A DNA stretch of 64,000 nt from Ramlibacter lithotrophicus. Lineage in GTDB: Bacteria; Pseudomonadota; Gammaproteobacteria; Burkholderiales; Burkholderiaceae_C. Within the stretch, counting starts at the first letter, position 1; every line of letters starts with the position of its first letter. The stretch covers positions 1,116,001 through 1,180,000 of the forward strand of contig NZ_VTOX01000001.1 of assembly GCF_012184415.1 (NCBI RefSeq), read 5' to 3'. The notes under the pieces are model-generated. The model made no database searches. It saw only the letters and a program-made list of their open reading frames with translations, and was not told the DNA's origin. A program made the position numbers and the translations under genes. Below, in pieces: positions 59,701 through 64,000 of this stretch.

Positions 59701-62382
59701 ATGGCGAAGGAACGCAAGGGCCGCGCCGAGCCCGACAATGACGCTGCCGCGCCCGCGAGCAGCCCCGACCCGCGCGACTGCGTACGGGTGCGCGGCGCCC
59801 GCGAGCACAACCTGAAGGACGTAGCCGTCGACATCCCGCGCGGCGCGCTGGTGGTGTTCAGCGGAGTTTCGGGCTCGGGCAAGTCGTCGCTGGCCTTCGG
59901 CACCATCTACGCCGAGGCCCAGCGCCGCTACCTCGAATCGGTGTCGCCGTATGCGCGGCGGCTGATCGACCAGGCCGGCGTGCCCGACGTCGACTCCATC
60001 GAAGGCCTGCCGCCGGCCGTGGCGCTGCAGCAGGCGCGCGGCACGCCCAGCGTGCGCTCCTCGGTGGGCAGCGTCACCACCATCTCCAGCCTGCTGCGGA
60101 TGTTGTACTCGCGGGCCGGCAGCTACCCGCCGCACCAGCCGATGCTGTACGCGGAGGACTTCTCGCCCAACACGCCGCAAGGCGCCTGCCCGCGCTGCCA
60201 CGGCCAGGGCCGCATTTACGACGCAAACGAGGCGTCGATGGTGCCGGACCCCAGCCTCACCATCCGCGAGCGTGCCATCGCCGCCTGGCCGCCGGCGTGG
60301 CACGGGCAGAACCTGCGCGACATCCTGGTGACGCTGGGCTACGACGTCGACAAGCCGTGGCGCGACCTGCCGAAAAAGGATCGCGACTGGATCCTCTACA
60401 CCGGCGAGACGCCCACGGTGCCGGTGTATGCCGGCTTCACCCCCAAGGAGACGCGGGCCGCGCTGCGCTCGAAGATGGAGCCCAGTTACATGGGCACCTT
60501 CACCAGCGCGCGCGACTACGTGCTGAACACCTTTGCCAACAGCCAGAGCGCGCTGATGAAGAAGCGCGTATCGCAGTACATCGTCAGCACGCCCTGCCCC
60601 GCGTGCCAGGGCAAGCGGCTCAAGCCCGAGGCGCTGTCGGTGCGCTTTGCCGGCCATGACATCGGCGAGCTGTCGCAGCTGCCGCTGGCCGACGTCGCCG
60701 AGCTGCTGCGCCCCGCGGCCGAAGGCCGGCTGCAGGACGATGCGGCCGACCGGGCGACGCTCAGTCGCGGCGAGGCGAAGCGCGCCGTCGCCGATCGCGT
60801 GGCGCACGGCGGCTCGGCGCATGCCGCCGCGCCCGACGTACGGCGCACGCCGAATCTCTCCGAAGAAAAGCGCATCGCCGCGCAGCGCCTCGCCCACGAC
60901 GTGCTGGCGCGGCTGAAGACGCTGATCGACCTGGGCCTGGGCTACCTGTCGCTGGATCGCAGCACGCCGACGCTGTCGCCGGGCGAACTGCAGCGGCTGC
61001 GGCTGGCGACCGCGCTCGGCTCGCACCTGTTCGGCGTGATCTATGTGCTGGACGAACCCTCCGCCGGCCTGCACCCCGCCGACGGCGAGGCGCTGCTGGC
61101 CGCGCTGCAGCGACTGAAAGCTTCCGGCAACAGCGTGTTCCTGGTGGAACACGACGTCGCGATGATGCGGCGCGCCGACTGGCTGGTGGACGTGGGACCG
61201 GACGCCGGCGAGCGCGGCGGCCGCGTCCTCTACAGCGGCCCGCCCGAGGGACTGGCGCGGGTCGCGCAGTCGCACACGCGCCAGCACCTATTCGGCGAGG
61301 CGCACCTGCCCGAGCGCGCGCCGCGCGACCCGGCCGGCTGGCTGCGCCTGCAAGGCATCACGCGCAACAACCTGCAGGGGCTGGACGCCGCCTTTCCGCT
61401 GGGATGCTTCACGTCGGTGACGGGCGTGTCGGGATCGGGCAAGTCGAGCCTGGTGAGCCAGGCGCTGCTGGAACTGGTGGCGAAGCATCTGGGACAGCCC
61501 GCGCCGGACGCGGCCGAAGACGAAGCCGACCTGATCGAGGAACAGGTGCGCACCACCAGCGGCCGGTTGGCCGGCGACCTGCACGCCATCCGCCGGCTGG
61601 TGCAGGTGGACCAGAAGCCGATCGGCCGCACGCCGCGATCGAACCTGGCCACTTACACCGGCCTGTTCGACGCCGTGCGCAAGCTGTTTGCCGCGACGCC
61701 TGCCGCGCGCAAACGCCGCTACGACGCCGGCCGTTTCTCGTTCAACGTGCCCAAGGGCCGCTGCGCCACCTGCGAAGGCGAAGGCTTCGTGATGGTGGAG
61801 CTGCTCTTCATGCCCAGCGTCTACGCGCCCTGCCCCGACTGCCACGGCGCGCGCTACAACGCGCAGACGCTGGAGATTGAGTGGAACGGCAAGAGCATCG
61901 CCCAGGTGCTGGGCATGACCGTCAGCGAAGCGGCAGAGTTCTTCGCCGAGGAGCCCGCCGTGGCCCGCCCGCTGCAGGTGCTGCAGGACATCGGCCTGGG
62001 CTACCTGCGCCTGGGCCAGCCCGCCACGGAGCTTTCGGGCGGCGAGGCCCAGCGCATCAAGCTCGCCACCGAGCTGCAGCGCGCCCACCGCGGCGACACC
62101 TTGTACGTGCTGGACGAACCCACCACCGGCCTGCACCCTTCCGACGTCGACCGCCTGCTCGCGCAGTTGCAGCGGCTGGTCGACGAAGGCAACACCGTGA
62201 TCGTCGTGGAGCACGAGATGCGCGTGGTCGCGCAAAGCGACTGGGTGGTCGATATCGGGCCGGGGGCGGGACGCGATGGCGGGAGGATCGTGGCGGAGGG
62301 ACGGCCGGAGGCGGTGGCGAAGGCGAAGGGGAGTCGGACGGCGGGGTATTTGGCGGAGGCGATGGTGCGGTCGGCCCCGTGA
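59701..62382 (+). CDS. UvrA-like excinuclease ATPase (UvrA2 type)
   Basis: The 893-residue protein has two ABC ATPase halves with Walker [10 protein letters not shown] (about 55-63) and GVSGSGKSS again near 581, signatures [12 protein letters not shown] and [12 protein letters not shown], and zinc-type CxxC motifs ([35 protein letters not shown]). The UvrB-binding domain between the first Walker A and zinc motifs is reduced and several motifs differ from the classic damage-recognition UvrA, so it belongs to the UvrA2 side group seen as a second copy. It may protect from DNA-binding antibiotics or damage. The gene carries no SOS box that I could recognise. Confidence 0.82.
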   Translation: MAKERKGRAEPDNDAAAPASSPDPRDCVRVRGAREHNLKDVAVDIPRGALVVFSGVSGSGKSSLAFGTIYAEAQRRYLESVSPYARRLIDQAGVPDVDSIEGLPPAVALQQARGTPSVRSSVGSVTTISSLLRMLYSRAGSYPPHQPMLYAEDFSPNTPQGACPRCHGQGRIYDANEASMVPDPSLTIRERAIAAWPPAWHGQNLRDILVTLGYDVDKPWRDLPKKDRDWILYTGETPTVPVYAGFTPKETRAALRSKMEPSYMGTFTSARDYVLNTFANSQSALMKKRVSQYIVSTPCPACQGKRLKPEALSVRFAGHDIGELSQLPLADVAELLRPAAEGRLQDDAADRATLSRGEAKRAVADRVAHGGSAHAAAPDVRRTPNLSEEKRIAAQRLAHDVLARLKTLIDLGLGYLSLDRSTPTLSPGELQRLRLATALGSHLFGVIYVLDEPSAGLHPADGEALLAALQRLKASGNSVFLVEHDVAMMRRADWLVDVGPDAGERGGRVLYSGPPEGLARVAQSHTRQHLFGEAHLPERAPRDPAGWLRLQGITRNNLQGLDAAFPLGCFTSVTGVSGSGKSSLVSQALLELVAKHLGQPAPDAAEDEADLIEEQVRTTSGRLAGDLHAIRRLVQVDQKPIGRTPRSNLATYTGLFDAVRKLFAATPAARKRRYDAGRFSFNVPKGRCATCEGEGFVMVELLFMPSVYAPCPDCHGARYNAQTLEIEWNGKSIAQVLGMTVSEAAEFFAEEPAVARPLQVLQDIGLGYLRLGQPATELSGGEAQRIKLATELQRAHRGDTLYVLDEPTTGLHPSDVDRLLAQLQRLVDEGNTVIVVEHEMRVVAQSDWVVDIGPGAGRDGGRIVAEGRPEAVAKAKGSRTAGYLAEAMVRSAP

Positions 62383-62518
62383 GCGAGGGATACTCGAGGT
62401 GCTACGCATCTGTCGATCCCCACATAGTGCAGTTCTTCTAATGATCACTTGATGGGACCTGTGGGTCGTTCGGCGTCACCGTATTGCGGTCGGGCCATCC
62501 GGGTGTAGCATTCCGGGT

Positions 62519-62740
62519 ATGCAACTCGCTACTGGTACTGTCATCGATGGAAAAGTGGTCCTCGAGGGCGCCAACTTGCCTGAGGGCACAGTCGTGACCG
62601 TGCTGGCTCGCGACGCGGAGGAGACCTTCGATCTTCCTCCGGAGCTCGAGACCGAACTGGCGGCTTCCATCGCCGAGGCTGACCGTGGCGAGACCGTGAC
62701 GGCCGCAGAACTCTTCGAGCGGCTTCGCCGCATCGCCTGA
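62519..62740 (+). CDS. antitoxin-like partner of a RelE/ParE-type toxin
   Basis: The 73-residue acidic protein ends with AELFERLRRIA and starts MQLATGTVIDGKVVLEGANLP; the N-terminal half is beta-rich and resembles small antitoxin DNA-binding domains. It lies 7 bases before a toxin-like gene on the same strand. The assignment rests on position and size, since no specific motif is recognised. The upstream 130 bases are less GC-rich than the rest, which could mark an acquired segment. Confidence 0.6.
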   Translation: MQLATGTVIDGKVVLEGANLPEGTVVTVLARDAEETFDLPPELETELAASIAEADRGETVTAAELFERLRRIA

Positions 62741-62747
62741 GCTGAGC

Positions 62748-63044
62748 GTGCTCGCGGTCGAGGTCACTCCGCGAGCGCTCGCACAGATCGAACGTGCCGC
62801 GTTATGGTGGGCTGAGAATCGGCCTGCGGCTCCAGACGCGATTCGCGTGGACCTGGGGGAGGCGCTCGAAGTGCTCGCCCAGCAACCTGGCATCGGGGCG
62901 CGCTGCAGCGCGCGGCACTACCCCGACATCCGTCGGCTCTATCTCGCCCGCACCAGATATCACGTGTACTACCGCGTGACTGGCGGCACGCTGGTTGTTC
63001 TTGCGTTCTGGCACGCGAGTCGCGGCCACGGTCCTGCGCTCTGA
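62748..63044 (+). CDS. RelE/ParE-family toxin
   Basis: The 98-residue protein has the RelE/ParE fold pattern: VTPRALAQIERAALWWAENRPAAPDAIRVDLGEALEVLAQQPGIGAR, RRLYLARTRYHVYYRV and VLAFWHASRGHGP. RelE-like members cut mRNA on the ribosome and ParE-like members act on gyrase; residues here do not settle which. The start is a GTG at 62748. A methyltransferase gene follows eight bases after its stop. Confidence 0.78.
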   Translation: MLAVEVTPRALAQIERAALWWAENRPAAPDAIRVDLGEALEVLAQQPGIGARCSARHYPDIRRLYLARTRYHVYYRVTGGTLVVLAFWHASRGHGPAL

Positions 63045-63051
63045 GGCTGTG

Positions 63052-63729
63052 ATGTCGAAGAGGTCAATCGACGAGCTCCACCTCGAGATCACCGAGCGCT
63101 CCAACTGGCAGCCCTTCTACGAAAACCGGGAGCGGGCCTGCCCCATCTTCGTGCTTGCGCCGGACGAAAACCTCGACGAGTGGGTTCGTGCGGGTGCTCT
63201 CGAAGGCCAGCGAGCGCTGGACATCGGCTGCGGCAACGCGCGCAACGCCATCTATCTTGCGAGGCAGGGGTTCGCGGTTGACGCCGTGGACCAATCGGCG
63301 TCGGCTGTCAAATGGGCACGTGAGGAAGTCGGCAAGGCTGGCGTGGCGGTCGCCGTTCACTGCACGTCGATATTCGATCGCGAACTCCGTGCCGGCACCT
63401 ACGACTTCGCCTACGACAGTGGTTGCTTTCATCACATTCCCCCGCATCAGCGCACGAGGTACGTTCACCTCGTCTCGAGCGCATTGAAGCCTGGCGGCGC
63501 GTTCGGGCTGGTGTGCTTCACGCCCGAAGGCGGCAACAACTTCCCGGACGACGAGGTGTACGAGCGTGGCTCGCTCGGCTGGGGCCTCGGCTACGACGAG
63601 GAGCGCCTGCGCCACCTCTGGGGGGCGGAGTTCGACATCCTGGTGTTCCGCCGGATGCGGAACCAACCCGAGGGGGCCAAACTCTTCGGCAAGGACTTCC
63701 TCTGGACAATGCTCGCGCGGCGGAAGTGA
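63052..63729 (+). CDS. class I SAM-dependent methyltransferase
   Basis: The 225-residue protein has the SAM motif ALDIGCGNARNAIYLARQGF near residues 56-75, acidic motif II in VDAVDQSASAV and motif IV in YDFAYDSGCFHHI. It resembles thiopurine/tellurite-type methyltransferases, which act on thiols or metalloids, and GGNNFPDDEVYERGSLGWG-like loops are consistent with that, but the substrate is open. The ATG at 63052 starts eight bases after the toxin-like gene, so a shared transcript is possible. The upstream reading frame is longer but antisense to nothing useful. Confidence 0.8.
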   Translation: MSKRSIDELHLEITERSNWQPFYENRERACPIFVLAPDENLDEWVRAGALEGQRALDIGCGNARNAIYLARQGFAVDAVDQSASAVKWAREEVGKAGVAVAVHCTSIFDRELRAGTYDFAYDSGCFHHIPPHQRTRYVHLVSSALKPGGAFGLVCFTPEGGNNFPDDEVYERGSLGWGLGYDEERLRHLWGAEFDILVFRRMRNQPEGAKLFGKDFLWTMLARRK

Positions 63730-63744
63730 TCGCCGGAACCCGTC

Positions 63745-64000
63745 ATGCATTTACTCCCCCTCCTCTGCCTGCCCCTCCTGCTCTCCGTCGCCGCGACTGC
63801 CCTGCACGCCCAAGACCAGCCGCGCCCCGCCTACTCGCTGCGCCAGGACACCCCCTCCACCGGCACCAACATCAAGCGCGACATCGTCACGGGCGGCATC
63901 GTTCCCTACGACAAGCGCTATGCCGAACTCACGCCCGAACAGCAGGCGGCCGTCAAGGCGCTGTACGAGCAGCTCGGGCCCGGCGACGAGCCGCCGTTTC
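63745..64000 (+). CDS. exported protein, cut by the window edge
   Basis: An ATG at 63745 opens an 85-codon frame to the window end. The first 24 residues form a signal peptide (MHLLPLLCLPLLLSVAATALHAQ), then DQPRPAYSLRQDTPSTGTNIKRDIVTGG and PYDKRYAELTPEQQAAVKALYEQLG. The mature part is acidic and starts with a proline-rich segment; it may be a periplasmic protein of a TonB-box or chaperone type, but the family is not recognised. Confidence 0.75.
   Translation, partial: MHLLPLLCLPLLLSVAATALHAQDQPRPAYSLRQDTPSTGTNIKRDIVTGGIVPYDKRYAELTPEQQAAVKALYEQLGPGDEPPF

Overview
The window is high-GC DNA from a betaproteobacterium, most likely Burkholderiales and probably Comamonadaceae (Ramlibacter/Variovorax-like). 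This placement rests on gene order (parE-lytic transglycosylase-parC, dapA-bamC-metallo-beta-lactamase, pyrG-kdsA-DUF1330-eno-ftsB), three Bug-type tricarboxylate-transporter receptor proteins, and family resemblance recalled from memory; no database search was run. Coding density is very high, many genes overlap by ATGA/GTGA, and I see no rRNA, tRNA, CRISPR array or intact insertion sequence.

Layout. 1-8.9 kb: a RidA protein, then a minus-strand block parE-GNAT-lytic transglycosylase-parC (topoisomerase IV), an MFS transporter, a 43-residue membrane protein and a methyltransferase. 9-15 kb: dapA-bamC-MBL hydrolase, an Ala/Pro-rich lipoprotein, the ribosomal oxygenase pair, an FKBP-type isomerase and a glycine-zipper lipoprotein. 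15-22 kb: dut-coaBC divergent from pyrG-(micro-ORF)-kdsA-DUF1330-eno-ftsB-nucleotide kinase. 22-27 kb: a minus-strand block of gamma-carbonic anhydrase, Hsp33, a chorismate-mutase-like protein, a Bug receptor and a TrpE/TrpG-like fusion whose amidotransferase half has lost its catalytic residues. 27-33 kb: DUF455 protein, small Cys protein, trypsin-like protease, two Bug receptors, xerD and an AEC carrier. 33-38.8 kb: PAS histidine kinase, queG, tsaE, amidase and a small glycine-zipper lipoprotein.

38.8-46.8 kb looks accessory: a salicylate-5-hydroxylase-like Rieske oxygenase (alpha and beta only) behind a heme-type TonB receptor, divergent from nirS (cytochrome cd1 nitrite reductase) and a nirF-like gene, then a DedA protein. 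46.8-55.8 kb: mutL (with a DNA-repeat-derived insertion in its linker), gdhA, a ZnuD-like TonB receptor with a small exported partner, an alpha/beta hydrolase lipoprotein, a SnoaL-like protein and an acyl-CoA synthetase. 56-59.6 kb: one large Ig-like repeat protein gene split by an apparent one-base deletion. 59.7-64 kb: a UvrA2-type ATPase, a RelE/ParE-type toxin-antitoxin pair, a methyltransferase and the start of an exported protein cut by the window edge.

The most interesting points are the three-gene chorismate operon with a pseudo-amidotransferase, the 36-codon ORF wedged between pyrG and kdsA that copies the kdsA start, the repeat family present both between genes and inside mutL, the heptad C-rich array running into the pyrG -10 box, the paired repeats upstream of gdhA, the isolated nirS/nirF pair, and the frameshifted Ig-repeat gene.
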